Of a stretch of DNA of 64,000 nt, positions 43,232 to 52,160 are shown one piece after another. The notes beneath the pieces are model-generated. The model saw only the letters and a list, made by a program, of their open reading frames with translations. It had not been told where the DNA came from and made no database searches. Position 1 is the stretch's first letter. Each line of letters starts with the position of its first letter. The position numbers and the translations under genes were made by a program. The stretch covers positions 6,255,001-6,319,000 of the forward strand of contig NZ_CP080519.1 of NCBI RefSeq assembly GCF_019468465.1, written 5' to 3'. The stretch comes from Amycolatopsis sp. DSM 110486. Its GTDB lineage: Bacteria; Actinomycetota; Actinomycetes; Mycobacteriales; Pseudonocardiaceae.

Positions 43232-44476
43232 CTACCGGTCCGCCGCGGCCCACGCCCGGTAGGTGTGGTCGAGGAACCGCTCCACGCCCCGGACCACGTG
43301 GGCGCTGCGGATCGAGGGGAAGATGTCGAACGCGTGCTGCGCGCCCGCGAGTTCGGCGTAGGCGACGGGTTGCTTGGACGTCGCGCGCAACCGCGCGACG
43401 AACTCGCGGGCCTCCTCGACGGGCACGAGCGAGTCGTTGCGGCCGTGGATCACGAAGAACGGCGGCGCCGAGTCGGAGACGCGGTCGAGCGGGGAGGCGG
43501 CCACGTAGTCGTCGAGGTAGGTCACCGGGTCGCGGTCGGGGGAGAAGATGCGGCGGGCCAGCAGGCTTTCGAGCCGGTGCTGGCTCTCGGCCGCGCCGCT
43601 GGTGGCCGCGATGTCGTAGACGCCGTAGTGCGGCACGCACGCCTGCACGCTGGTGTCGGCGCCGGGGAAGTCCGGTTGCAGGGCCGGGTCGTTCTGGCTC
43701 AAGGCCAGCAGCGCGGCGAGGTGCCCGCCCGCCGAACCGCCCGTCACGGCCACGAAGCCCGGATCCCCGCCGTACGAAGCGATGTTCGACCGGATCCACA
43801 CCAGCGCGCGCTTCGCGGCCTCCACGTGCGCGGGCCAGCGGTGGGCGGGCGCGAGCGGGTAGTTGATCGCCACGCACACCCAGCCGCGGCGCGCGAGGTG
43901 GCGCATGAGGGGCTGGCCCTGCTCGTCCTTGGTGCCGATCGTCCAGGCGCCGCCGTGGATCTGCAGCAGCACGGGCGCGCCGGTCACCGGCTTCGCCGGC
44001 CGGAACACGTCGAGCAGGAACCGCTTGCCGCCCGGGGCGTACGGGATGTCCCGCTCGCGCACCACGTCCGGGTCATGGCCGCCGCGGAACGGCAGCGCGA
44101 GCTGCCCCCACGGCGTCGCCAGGTCGCGGGGGCTCGGCGGGTGCGCCAGCCGCTCGGAGTAGTCCGGGCCGAGGGCCTCGGTGAGCGCCGACTCGACCTC
44201 GCCGCGGGCTTTCTGCGCAGTGGCCACGAGCGCGCCCAGCCCGGCCGCCGACAGCGCGGCCAAGGCAACCCCGGCCTTCGACGACCGCCGCCCGTGCCGC
44301 GCGATGTGCTGCGCGGTGTCCAACGCGGTGAGCGCCAGCAGCTGCGGAGCCAGCTCGTCGGTGAGCCACGCGCTGAAGAACACCGGGATCGACGTGAGGC
44401 GGTGGCGCGGCGGGCGCAGGGCCACGGCGGTGAGGCCGAGCTGCGCGGCCCGGCGAGCGAGGAAGGCCGGTTTCAC
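43232..44476 (-). CDS. HSL-family alpha/beta-hydrolase (esterase)
   Basis: 414 residues. The hormone-sensitive-lipase motifs are visible: HGGAWTIG (oxyanion hole, about residue 170), nucleophile serine in GGSAGGHL (about residue 245), VIHGRNDSLVPVEEAREF with the acid Asp, and GAQHAFDIF with the His. The N-terminal 130 residues include two hydrophobic stretches and may anchor it in the membrane. Similar to mycobacterial LipQ/LipC-type esterases, which hydrolyse short to medium acyl esters. Its stop is one base past the convergent reductase stop. Confidence 0.88.
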   Translation of the reverse strand: MKPAFLARRAAQLGLTAVALRPPRHRLTSIPVFFSAWLTDELAPQLLALTALDTAQHIARHGRRSSKAGVALAALSAAGLGALVATAQKARGEVESALTEALGPDYSERLAHPPSPRDLATPWGQLALPFRGGHDPDVVRERDIPYAPGGKRFLLDVFRPAKPVTGAPVLLQIHGGAWTIGTKDEQGQPLMRHLARRGWVCVAINYPLAPAHRWPAHVEAAKRALVWIRSNIASYGGDPGFVAVTGGSAGGHLAALLALSQNDPALQPDFPGADTSVQACVPHYGVYDIAATSGAAESQHRLESLLARRIFSPDRDPVTYLDDYVAASPLDRVSDSAPPFFVIHGRNDSLVPVEEAREFVARLRATSKQPVAYAELAGAQHAFDIFPSIRSAHVVRGVERFLDHTYRAWAAADR

Positions 44477-44534
44477 CTTCCCGATGCTACCGCCGCGACC
44501 CGCCCCGTCCGCGGTTCTGAATTACCCTGACGAC

Positions 44535-45929
44535 ATGCAGCGACTGAGCGGCCTGGATGCGAGTTTCCTCTACCTGGAGACCCCCGCGCAGGTCCTGCAC
44601 GTCTGCGGGCTGCTCACGCTCGACGGGTCCACCATCCCCGGCGGCTACTCGTTCGCCGAGCTGCAGCGGCGGCTGGCCGAGCGCGTCGCGCTGATTCCGG
44701 AATTCCGCCGCAAACTGCACAATCCACTCTGGAACCTCAGCCACCCGGTTTGGGTCGAGGACGAGGACTTCGACCTCGACAACCACCTGCACCGCATCGG
44801 CGTGCCGGGCCCCGGCGACGACCGCGAGCTGGCCGAGCTGTGCGCCCACATCGCCGGCCAGCAGCTCGACCGCGCGCACCCGCTGTGGCAGTTCTACGTG
44901 ATCGAGGGCTTGTCCAACGGTGGCATCGCGGTGCTCATCAAGATGCACCACGCGAGCATCGACGGCGTCGGCGGCGCCAGCCTGATCACCTACCTCGCGG
45001 GCCTCGAGCCGGAGGCACCGCTGCCGGAGATCCCGCGGGACAAGCAGCACAACAGCGGCCTGCCCACGCGCGTCGAGATCCTGCGCGAAAGCGTGGAAGG
45101 ACTCGTGCATCGCCCGTTCGAGATGGCGAAGCTGCTGCCCGAGCTGGTGGAGCTCGTGCCCCGCTGGCTCGGCAAGACGTTGCGCGGCAAGGGGATGCCG
45201 GTCCCGTTCACCGCGCCCCGCACGTCGCTCAACGGCACGATCACCGGCCACCGCAGCGTCGCCTACGCCCAGGTCGACCTCGTCGACGTGAAGCGCGTGA
45301 AGAACGCCTTCGGCGTCACGGTCAACGACGTGGTGCTGGCACTCGTTTCCGGTGCGCTGCGGCAGTTCCTGCTCGGCCGCGGCGAGCTGCCGGAAGACCC
45401 GCTGGTGGCGACCGTGCCGGTGTCCGTGCACGAGCGCACCGAACGCGACCACGGCAGCAACAAGGTGTCCGCGTTCTTCGCCTCGCTGCCCACCCACCTG
45501 GGTGACCCGGCCGCGCGCGTGTTCTTCCTCGCCGAGGCCAACCGCCTGTCCAAGGACCACCACTACGACATCGACGCCGACATGCTCGCGGACTGGGCCC
45601 AGTTCTCCCCGGCCACGGCTTTCGGCCTCGGCGTGCGCGCCTACTCCTCGCTGCGGCTGGCCGAGCGCCACCCGGTGGTGCACAACCTGATCATCTCAAA
45701 CGTGCCCGGCCCGCCGACGCCGCTCTACCTGCTCGGCGCCCGCGTCACCGGCCTGTACCCGCTCGGCCCCGTCTTCCACGGCGCCGGGCTCAACATCACC
45801 GTCTTCTCCTACGAGGGCAAGGTCGGCGTCGGCCTGCTCGGCGCCAAGGAGCTGGTGAAGGACCTGTGGCCGCTGGCCGAGGCCCTGCCCGAGGCGATGA
45901 CGGAGCTGCTGAAGGCCTCGCCGGCTTAG
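44535..45929 (+). CDS. Wax ester synthase/diacylglycerol acyltransferase
   Basis: 464 residues from an ATG at 44535. The HHxxxDG active site is intact (His138, His139, Asp143 in MHHASIDGVGG), and the C-terminal NVPGPPTPLYLLGA motif of WS/DGAT enzymes is present. The N-terminus MQRLSGLDASFLYLETPAQ is typical. It makes triacylglycerol or wax esters for storage lipid, which could use fatty acids and propionyl units from steroid breakdown. It is divergent from the esterase by 58 bp. Confidence 0.92.
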   Translation: MQRLSGLDASFLYLETPAQVLHVCGLLTLDGSTIPGGYSFAELQRRLAERVALIPEFRRKLHNPLWNLSHPVWVEDEDFDLDNHLHRIGVPGPGDDRELAELCAHIAGQQLDRAHPLWQFYVIEGLSNGGIAVLIKMHHASIDGVGGASLITYLAGLEPEAPLPEIPRDKQHNSGLPTRVEILRESVEGLVHRPFEMAKLLPELVELVPRWLGKTLRGKGMPVPFTAPRTSLNGTITGHRSVAYAQVDLVDVKRVKNAFGVTVNDVVLALVSGALRQFLLGRGELPEDPLVATVPVSVHERTERDHGSNKVSAFFASLPTHLGDPAARVFFLAEANRLSKDHHYDIDADMLADWAQFSPATAFGLGVRAYSSLRLAERHPVVHNLIISNVPGPPTPLYLLGARVTGLYPLGPVFHGAGLNITVFSYEGKVGVGLLGAKELVKDLWPLAEALPEAMTELLKASPA

Positions 45930-45952
45930 TCGGGCATCCGTTCCGCCACCGC

Positions 45953-46043
45953 AGCAGATCGCGTGCTCGACGTCGATGTCCCCGCGCTCGGAAGCCCGCC
46001 AGCGCTCTTCGATCCGGGCACGGATCTCGGGATCAGGAGTCAC
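45953..46043 (-). pseudogene. Remnant of a SnoaL-like protein
   Basis: A GTG at 46043 starts a frame whose first 29 residues (DPEIRARIEERWRASERGD, then IDVEHAI) look like the N-terminus of SnoaL/NTF2-like proteins with the tail missing; after that the frame (CCGGGTDARLS) has no resemblance and runs over the wax ester synthase gene. I call it a truncated gene fragment. Confidence 0.4.
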
Positions 46044-46090
46044 AGCCGTACCGTCCTTGCCCTCGGGGTTCGGCGGTCAGCCTATCCGCC

Positions 46091-47764
46091 TCACGTCTTC
46101 CGGCGGCGTTTCGCGGGCTGCGCTGTGGTCTTCTTCTTGGCCACGTAAGGGATGTCGGCGAACTTGAGCGTGGCCTGCAGGCTGCGCACCGCCCGGTCGA
46201 GGCGCAGCAGCGCGACCTGTGACAGCGTGAACAGCTCGTCGACGTTCCACGCGCGGCCCGCGGCGGCGAGCACGACGGTGTCCGGCGCCTCGGTCAGCAC
46301 GCGTCCGTCGTCCGATGTGGACACCTTCTCGGCCAGCTGTGCCAACGCTTCCGGCTCGTCGTGCAGCGCCTCGGCGGACACGAGCGCCTGGGTGTAGAGG
46401 TGGCTGGCGGCCGTCGCCCGGCCGAGCCACTTCACGTGGATCAGCTCGTTGCCCGGGCCCAGCAGGTCGCACAGCTCGAAGCGCGGGTGCAGCGGCGTGG
46501 TCGCGGTGTCGCGGTCGAGGCAGACGTACCCGTCGATCGTGGCGACCTGGCGGCAGTAGCGGTTCTCGTCGTCGGGCTCCCCGGTGGGTTTCCACGTGAG
46601 GTCCGGCCACTCGTACTTGCGCGCCAGCAGTTGCGAGACCTGCTCGCGCATCTGCTCCACGTACGTCTCGCCGATGCGGTACCAGCGGCCCTGGTGGAAC
46701 ACGTAGCGCGTGTGCCCGATCGTCGTCTCGAACACGAGCCACTTCGCGACCTGCACGGGTGACCCGGTCTCCTCCTCGCCGGCCTCGTCGGCGCACGTGA
46801 CCACGCGCCCGGCGCGCAAGGCCTTCACCCGCTTGTCCTCGGGCAGCTGCGCGAGCCGGCCGGTGAGGTGGTCCAGCTCCAGCCGCGACTCGATGTGCAA
46901 GGGCCCACCCGAACCCAAGCCGGTGATGCGGAACGAGCCGGCGTTCTCGGCGTCGTTCACCGCGGTCGCGGGCCACGCCAGGCCGAGTGACGCGTCGGTG
47001 TCGCCGCCGAGCGCTTCGGCCAGGCGTGTCTCCAGCGTCGGGACGAGCCGGTGGTGGCGGTCGAGCGGCCGCGTCTGCGCCACGAACCGCAGCGCCGAGG
47101 ACGCGTCGGGCTCGTCCACCACCGCACCGACGGCGTCGAGATCCGCGAGAAAAGCCTGTGGTTCCTTCGCAAGCGGCACGTAGAGCGAGTTGCCGACGCG
47201 GATCCGGTAGCGCTTACCCGTCACGCGCCCGTAGGTGAGGTCGGTCAGGTCCGCGGAGCCGGCCAGCCGGTTCACGAGGTCGCCGTAGGGCTCCAGTCGG
47301 AACGCGGAAAGCTCGCCACCGCCCGGGATCGAGATCTGCGTGGCGCGTGCCGAGACGTCGAGCGCGGCGCTCGACACCAGCCCGAGGTCGAACGGGTCGA
47401 GGCGGCGGATCCCGAACAGCAGCCCGAAACCCTGCTCCACGTACTCGTCGTTGAGCACCAGGTGCCCGGCGCCCCAGGACACCGCGTATGTCCAAGGTGG
47501 ACGCGGCACGAGCAGCACGGCGAACGGCAGCGTGGAAGAGAGGTCGAGTTCGCTGCCGGTCAACGCGCTCGCGTGCGGAAGCCATTGCGGGATCTCGGTG
47601 TGGAACGCGCCGGCGACCAGCCGCGCGCGCGTGCCGGAGAGGTCCACCGTCGTGTCGGTGGTGACCTGCTCGGGCTTGAGTGACACCAACAGGTCGGACT
47701 CGGCGCCGGTGCCGTCGAGACGGAAGAGGGAGACGGGCCGGCTGGGTGCGGACGGGGCAGGCAT
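46091..47764 (-). CDS. DUF6119 / TIGR04141 sporadically distributed protein
   Basis: About 557 residues from an ATG at 47764 (GTG codons at 47770 and 47773 are also in frame). It matches the DUF6119/TIGR04141 family: DLLVSLKPEQVTTDTTVDLSG is not diagnostic, but WTYAVSWGAGHLVLN, EQGFGLLFGIRRLDP, FVFETTIGHTRYVFHQGRWYRI and ENRYCRQVATIDGYVCLDRDT are as I know them. The basic C-terminus (AKKKTTAQPAKRRRK) suggests nucleic acid contact. The family is patchy across bacteria and often close to defence or mobile loci; activity is unknown. Next to a Uma2 nuclease-fold gene. Confidence 0.75.
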   Translation of the reverse strand: MPAPSAPSRPVSLFRLDGTGAESDLLVSLKPEQVTTDTTVDLSGTRARLVAGAFHTEIPQWLPHASALTGSELDLSSTLPFAVLLVPRPPWTYAVSWGAGHLVLNDEYVEQGFGLLFGIRRLDPFDLGLVSSAALDVSARATQISIPGGGELSAFRLEPYGDLVNRLAGSADLTDLTYGRVTGKRYRIRVGNSLYVPLAKEPQAFLADLDAVGAVVDEPDASSALRFVAQTRPLDRHHRLVPTLETRLAEALGGDTDASLGLAWPATAVNDAENAGSFRITGLGSGGPLHIESRLELDHLTGRLAQLPEDKRVKALRAGRVVTCADEAGEEETGSPVQVAKWLVFETTIGHTRYVFHQGRWYRIGETYVEQMREQVSQLLARKYEWPDLTWKPTGEPDDENRYCRQVATIDGYVCLDRDTATTPLHPRFELCDLLGPGNELIHVKWLGRATAASHLYTQALVSAEALHDEPEALAQLAEKVSTSDDGRVLTEAPDTVVLAAAGRAWNVDELFTLSQVALLRLDRAVRSLQATLKFADIPYVAKKKTTAQPAKRRRKT

Positions 47765-47811
47765 GACCACCACCGAAGTGTGCTGACGCGTGCGAAGGTC
47801 GAGTCAGAATG

Positions 47812-47842
47812 CGTGATTTTCTTGTCCACCCGGTTAATCACG
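47812..47842. promoter_or_regulatory. Dyad A near the DUF6119 start
   Basis: CGTGATT and AATCACG, 17 bases apart, 48 bp upstream of the DUF6119 ATG. Confidence 0.4.
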
Positions 47843-47864
47843 GAGAGCGAACGTGATGCGGAAT

Positions 47865-47877
47865 GGTGAAGTTCACC
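47865..47877. promoter_or_regulatory. Dyad B (GGTGAA/TTCACC)
   Basis: GGTGAA and TTCACC around a single G; about 100 bp upstream of the DUF6119 ATG. Confidence 0.45.
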
Positions 47878-47992
47878 TTACTCGGGGTTTCCCGCACTGG
47901 CGGATCGCGCAATGATAACGTGATGTGGCGCGGAGCTGGGGACGTTTACGGCATCGCGAAAGATCGGTTTCGGCCCAGCTCAGACGTCCAAC

Positions 47993-48019
47993 GGGTAATC
48001 CATTGGTGTCGTATTACCC
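47993..48019. promoter_or_regulatory. Dyad C (GGGTAAT/ATTACCC)
   Basis: Perfect 7-bp arms 13 bases apart, about halfway between the two divergent starts. Confidence 0.4.
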
Positions 48020-48265
48020 TACCTGGAATGGCCATTTTGGGAATTCGCTCACATAACTCGAACGGCCCTGTCGAAGGGGGTTCTCCTGGGCTGTTCGAGT
48101 CTGTTTCTCCGCATTTTCGTGACCCTGCGTGACGGCGAACGCCGGACGGTGCGTGGACGAATAGGCCGCCCGGGTTTCCCGCCCGCCGGAGGACGGTTCG
48201 CGCTGCCGCGTGTGTCCGTCTACGCTGGCCTAGTCGTTTTCCGATCGGCCCGTCCTGGGGGCAGC

Positions 48266-48820
48266 ATGATGACAGTCCCGTCGTTCGCACACGGCGACCG
48301 TCTCACCCGTCGGGACCTGGAGGCGATCACGGATGAACGCCATCGATACGAACTGGTGGACGGGACGCTTCTGGTGAGCCCCTCCCCGCGTCCGCTGCAC
48401 CAAAGGGTCGTCGCGCGCCTGCTCGCGGCGCTCAGCCCGGTGTGCCCCGCGGATTGCGAGGTGCTCCCCGCACCGGTCGACGTCGTGCTCGACGAGTTCA
48501 CCGTGATGATCCCCGACGTGGTGGTCGGCCGGCGCGAGACCTTCACCGAGCGCGCGCTCGTGGGCGTGCCAGTGCTCGCGGTGGAGGTCGTTTCCCCGTC
48601 CAGCCGCTACATCGACCGCCACCTCAAGCCCGCCCGCCTCGCCGCGGCCGGCTGCCCGTTCTACTGGGTCATCGAGCCCAATGAGCCCACGCTCAGCTGT
48701 TTTCGCCTGGAGGGCACCGAATTCGTGCTCGACGCCGAGGCCACCGGCGACGAGACCGTGCACCTCGAGGTGCCCTACCGGATCTCCCTCAGCCCCGCGG
48801 ACTTGGTTTCCAGGTACTGA
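48266..48820 (+). CDS. Uma2-family PD-(D/E)XK protein
   Basis: 184 residues from the ATG at 48266. Uma2 (DUF820) restriction-endonuclease fold: YELVDGTLLVSPSPRPLHQRVV near the start, then Asp84 in MIPDVVV, Glu107 in LAVEVVSPSS and Lys121 in RYIDRHLKPARL as the PD-(D/E)XK set, and GCPFYWVIEP. These families are often expanded in cyanobacteria and actinomycetes; nuclease activity is presumed but rarely shown. It is convergent with the next hydrolase, three bases apart. Confidence 0.9.
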   Translation: MMTVPSFAHGDRLTRRDLEAITDERHRYELVDGTLLVSPSPRPLHQRVVARLLAALSPVCPADCEVLPAPVDVVLDEFTVMIPDVVVGRRETFTERALVGVPVLAVEVVSPSSRYIDRHLKPARLAAAGCPFYWVIEPNEPTLSCFRLEGTEFVLDAEATGDETVHLEVPYRISLSPADLVSRY

Positions 48821-48823
48821 TCT

Positions 48824-49774
48824 TCACGCCGAGTCGGGTTCTTCTTCGCGCACCCGGGCGGTTTCCTCGTCGGCGATCGCCGCGTGCACCGACGTGCACG
48901 CCGCCATCAGCGCGGGCACGAACTGGTTTGCCGCGAGCACGCACGCCGTGTGCCCGGCGGGGATCTCGTACGTCGCCGCGCCCGGGATGCGCCGGGCCAG
49001 TGACCGCTGGTGCGCCGGCGCGATGAAGCCGTCGCGGCTGGTCACGACCACCGACGTCGGCACGCGCAGCCTGTGCAGCCACGGCGCGGAGTCGAAGCGG
49101 CCGATCTCGTCGAGCGCGACGGCGATGGCCCAGGGGCTCGTGGACCGGAACTCGGCGAGCGCCCACCGGTGGTCTTCCAGGCGCGCGAGCCGTTCGCGGC
49201 GCGGGTCGCCGGGTACGAGGCCGATCTTGGCCTGGTCGCGCATGAGCTGCAGCGTGCGCCCGAACAGGTCGAGCGCCACGCGCTGGCGCACGCCGCGGCG
49301 GAAGTAGCTCGCCGTCGAGCACAGGACGAGCCCGCTCACGCGCTCGCGCTGCTGGTAGGCGACCATCTGCCCGACCATGCCGCCCATCGAGTAGCCGGCG
49401 ATCATGAACCGGTCGATGCCGAGCGCGTCGGCCACCGCCACGACGTCGTCGGCGCAGTCCTGCAGCGTGAACTGGTGGGAGCGAATGCCCTGCCCGTGCC
49501 AGCGCTGGTCGAACACGACCACGCGGTAGTGCGCGGAAAGCCGGTCCAGCACGGGGTACCAGGTCAGCAGGCCGGTGCAGGCCACGGAGTGCAGCAGGAT
49601 GATCGCGGGCGCCTGGCGCGGGCCGACGTCGACCACCACGGTCTGGCCGCGGCCCGGCAGCGAAAGCGGCTCCGGGTCCGGCACCCCGGCCGTGGGCGGG
49701 ATCGTGGCCAGCTTCCGGGTCGCCTGCCAGCCGACGTCGCCCAGCGCGCCTAGGAGAACCTGTTCCGCACCCAC
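48824..49774 (-). CDS. Alpha/beta-hydrolase
   Basis: 316 residues from a GTG at 49774. Typical alpha/beta-hydrolase: ILLHSVACTGLLTWYPVL, DQRWHGQGIRS, nucleophile serine in GYSMGGMVGQM (about residue 127) and a C-terminal PAGHTAC with the catalytic His. It is divergent from the igr operon, and the KstR box at 49878-49891 sits in the shared 149-bp gap, so it may be steroid-regulated. Substrate unknown. Confidence 0.85.
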   Translation of the reverse strand: MGAEQVLLGALGDVGWQATRKLATIPPTAGVPDPEPLSLPGRGQTVVVDVGPRQAPAIILLHSVACTGLLTWYPVLDRLSAHYRVVVFDQRWHGQGIRSHQFTLQDCADDVVAVADALGIDRFMIAGYSMGGMVGQMVAYQQRERVSGLVLCSTASYFRRGVRQRVALDLFGRTLQLMRDQAKIGLVPGDPRRERLARLEDHRWALAEFRSTSPWAIAVALDEIGRFDSAPWLHRLRVPTSVVVTSRDGFIAPAHQRSLARRIPGAATYEIPAGHTACVLAANQFVPALMAACTSVHAAIADEETARVREEEPDSA

Positions 49775-49877
49775 GTCGACTCGGCACCCCTCTTTGCTCG
49801 ACGGCCTGTTCCGCTTCTGGCGTACCCGGTTGCCGAGGCCACCGGGGGTTGCCGATCCCGCCCCTTCAGGTTAAGAC

Positions 49878-49891
49878 TAGAACGTGTTCCA
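49878..49891. promoter_or_regulatory. KstR site upstream of the igr operon
   Basis: TAGAACGTGTTCCA fits TnnAACnnGTTnnA completely, 32 bp before the chsE1 start and 103 bp from the hydrolase start. Confidence 0.88.
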
Positions 49892-49923
49892 CTTGTGGCG
49901 GCCATCCGGAGGGAGGGACCGGC

Positions 49924-50991
49924 GTGGACTTCACCCCAGACGATACGCAGGCCGAGATCGCCGCGCTGACCGCAAGGGTGCTCGGCAAATCCGCCGACCC
50001 CGCCGAGCAGTGGCGCGCGCTGGCCGGCGCCGGGCTGCTCGCGCTCGCCCTGCCCGCGGACCTCGGGGGCGACGGGCTCGGGGTCGCGGAGGTCGCCGCC
50101 GTGCTGACCGAAGTCGGCCGCGCGGCCGCCGCAGTGCCCGCGTATCCCGTGCTGGCGCTGGGCGTGCTGCCCGTCGAGACGCTCGGCACGCCGCGCCAGC
50201 GCGCCCGGCTGCTGCCGCCCGTCGCGGCCGGCGACGAGGTGCTCACGGCAGCGTTGCACGAGCCGTCCGCGCCGCTCACGACCGTTCCCGGCACCGTCGC
50301 GGAGGCCGCCGACGGAGTGTGGCAGCTCACCGGCGTGAAGACGGGCGTGCCGTACGCCGCGGACGCCACGCGGATCCTCACCCCGGTCGCGCTGCCGGGT
50401 GGCACCGCCGTCGCGCTGGTCGACCCGCGCGCCGACGGCGTCGAGCTCGTCCGCACGCCCAGCTCCAGTGGCTCACCCGAGTACACCGTGCGGCTGGCCG
50501 GCGTGCGGCTCGCCGACACGGAGTTCCTGCGCGACCGCTCGCCCGGCCACGCCGTCGCCACGCTGCACCGGTTCGCGCTCGCGGGCGCGCTGGCGCTCGG
50601 TGACGGGCTGCTGGCCGGCGCGCTCGCCCTGACTTCGCGCCACGTCGCCGAACGCACGCAGTTCGGCCGTCCGCTGGCCGCGTTCCAGGCCGTGGCCCAG
50701 CAGATCGCCGACGTCTACGTGGCCGCCCGGACCGTGCACCTGGCCGCGACGTCGGCCGGGTGGCGGCTGGCGGCGGGCCTCGACGCCGACACGGAGCTCG
50801 ACGTCGCCGCCTACTGGCTCACCGACCAGGCGCCCGCGGCGTTGGCGACGTGCCACCACCTGCACGGCGGCCTCGGCGTCGACCGCGAGTACCCGCTGCA
50901 CCGCTACTCCTCGGCGGTGAAGGACCTCGGCCGGGCGCTCGGCGGCGCCGCGCACCGGCTGGGCCGGCTGGGGGAGCGGGTGGCCGGGTGA
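49924..50991 (+). CDS. chsE1: Acyl-CoA dehydrogenase FadE28-type subunit (ChsE1)
   Basis: 355 residues from a GTG at 49924 after GGAGGGAGGG. A short acyl-CoA dehydrogenase: where the next gene has LNHERVML, this has LHRFALAGALA, so the catalytic Glu is missing. This is the behaviour of the non-catalytic FadE28/ChsE1 subunit, which forms an alpha2-beta2 enzyme with ChsE2 and contributes to FAD binding. The complex dehydrogenates the 3-carbon side chain of cholesterol CoA intermediates. First gene of the igr-type operon under the KstR box. Confidence 0.9.
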   Translation: MDFTPDDTQAEIAALTARVLGKSADPAEQWRALAGAGLLALALPADLGGDGLGVAEVAAVLTEVGRAAAAVPAYPVLALGVLPVETLGTPRQRARLLPPVAAGDEVLTAALHEPSAPLTTVPGTVAEAADGVWQLTGVKTGVPYAADATRILTPVALPGGTAVALVDPRADGVELVRTPSSSGSPEYTVRLAGVRLADTEFLRDRSPGHAVATLHRFALAGALALGDGLLAGALALTSRHVAERTQFGRPLAAFQAVAQQIADVYVAARTVHLAATSAGWRLAAGLDADTELDVAAYWLTDQAPAALATCHHLHGGLGVDREYPLHRYSSAVKDLGRALGGAAHRLGRLGERVAG

Positions 50992-52160
50992 GCACGCACA
51001 TCGAGCTGACCGCCGCGCAGCAGGCGTTGCGCACCGAGCTGCGGGAGTACTTCGCGGGCCTGCTGACGCCCGAGGAACGCCGGGCGCTGCTGCGGGAGCG
51101 CCACGGGCCGGTGTACCGCGAGGTCGTGCGGCGCCTGGGCCGCGACGGCAAGCTCGGCGTCGGCTGGCCGAAGCGCTACGGCGGCCAGGGGTTCGGCGAG
51201 ATCGAGCAACACCTGTTCGTGGACGAGGCCGCACGCGCCGACGTGCAGCTGCCGTCGGTGACGCTGCAGACGGTGGGCCCGACGCTGCAGGAGTTCGGCA
51301 CCGAGGAGCAGAAGACGCGGTTCCTGCCGCGGATCCTCGCGGGCGAGATCCACTTCGCCATCGGCTACACCGAACCCGAGGCGGGCACGGACCTGGCTTC
51401 GCTGCGGACCCGCGCGGTCCGTGAAGGCGACGAGTACGTGGTCAACGGCCAGAAGATCTTCACCACCGGCGGCCACGACGCGGACTACATCTGGCTCGCC
51501 GTGCGGACCTCGCCGGACGCACCCAAGCACAAGGGCATCTCGATCCTCGTCGTCGACACGCGCGACCCCGGCTACTCGTGGACGCCGATCATCACCTGCG
51601 ACGGCGCCCACCACGTGAACGCCACCTACTACGAGAACGTCCGCGTGCCGGCGGACCTGCTGGTGGGCCGCGAGAACGAGGGCTGGCGGCTGATCACCAC
51701 GCAGCTCAACCACGAGCGCGTGATGCTCGGCCCGGCCGGGCGGATCGGCGGGCTGCACGACCGGGTGTGGGCGTGGGCCGCCGCGCGCCGCACCCCGGAC
51801 GGCCTGCCGTTGCTCGACCTGCCGGACGTGCGCGCGGTGCTGGCCGAGACGTTCGCGGTGGCGCGGGTGAACGAGCTGCTCAACTGGCAGGTTTCTTCGG
51901 GGACGGGCCCGGTCGCGGTGGCCGACGCTTCGGCGACGAAGGTGTTCGCCTCCGAGCGCATCCAGCGGATCGGGCGGCTGCTGGAAGAGCTCGTGGGGCG
52001 CCACGGCGACCTCGCCGACCCGGAGACGGCCGAGCTCGCCGAGTGGCTCGACGTGCTGGCCAAACGCAACCTGGTGCTGACGTTCGGCGGAGGCGTCGGC
52101 GAGATCCAGCGCGAGCTGATCGCCTCCGCCGGGCTGGGACTGCCGAGGGTGCCGCGATGA
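50988..52160 (+). CDS. chsE2: Acyl-CoA dehydrogenase FadE29-type subunit (ChsE2)
   Basis: 390 residues; GTG overlaps the chsE1 stop. Catalytic Glu243 in LNHERVMLGPAG; FAD motif YTEPEAGTDLASL and VNGQKIFTTGG. Matches FadE29/ChsE2, the catalytic partner in the ChsE1-ChsE2 heterotetramer that forms the C17-side-chain alpha,beta-unsaturated propanoyl-CoA. The next three genes overlap in the order known from the mycobacterial igr locus. Confidence 0.92.
   Translation: MSTHIELTAAQQALRTELREYFAGLLTPEERRALLRERHGPVYREVVRRLGRDGKLGVGWPKRYGGQGFGEIEQHLFVDEAARADVQLPSVTLQTVGPTLQEFGTEEQKTRFLPRILAGEIHFAIGYTEPEAGTDLASLRTRAVREGDEYVVNGQKIFTTGGHDADYIWLAVRTSPDAPKHKGISILVVDTRDPGYSWTPIITCDGAHHVNATYYENVRVPADLLVGRENEGWRLITTQLNHERVMLGPAGRIGGLHDRVWAWAAARRTPDGLPLLDLPDVRAVLAETFAVARVNELLNWQVSSGTGPVAVADASATKVFASERIQRIGRLLEELVGRHGDLADPETAELAEWLDVLAKRNLVLTFGGGVGEIQRELIASAGLGLPRVPR

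Larger units (their letters stand above)
47765..48265. other. 501-bp intergenic region rich in dyads
   Basis: Divergent promoter region of the DUF6119 and Uma2 genes. G+C is visibly lower between 47800 and 48120 than in flanking genes. A short rightward frame here lacks codon bias and a ribosome-binding site. Three perfect inverted repeats are listed separately. Confidence 0.6.

Noticed and set aside
47863..48132. Small rightward frame in the DUF6119/Uma2 gap
   Set aside because: No ribosome-binding site or codon bias, and it overlies the dyads.
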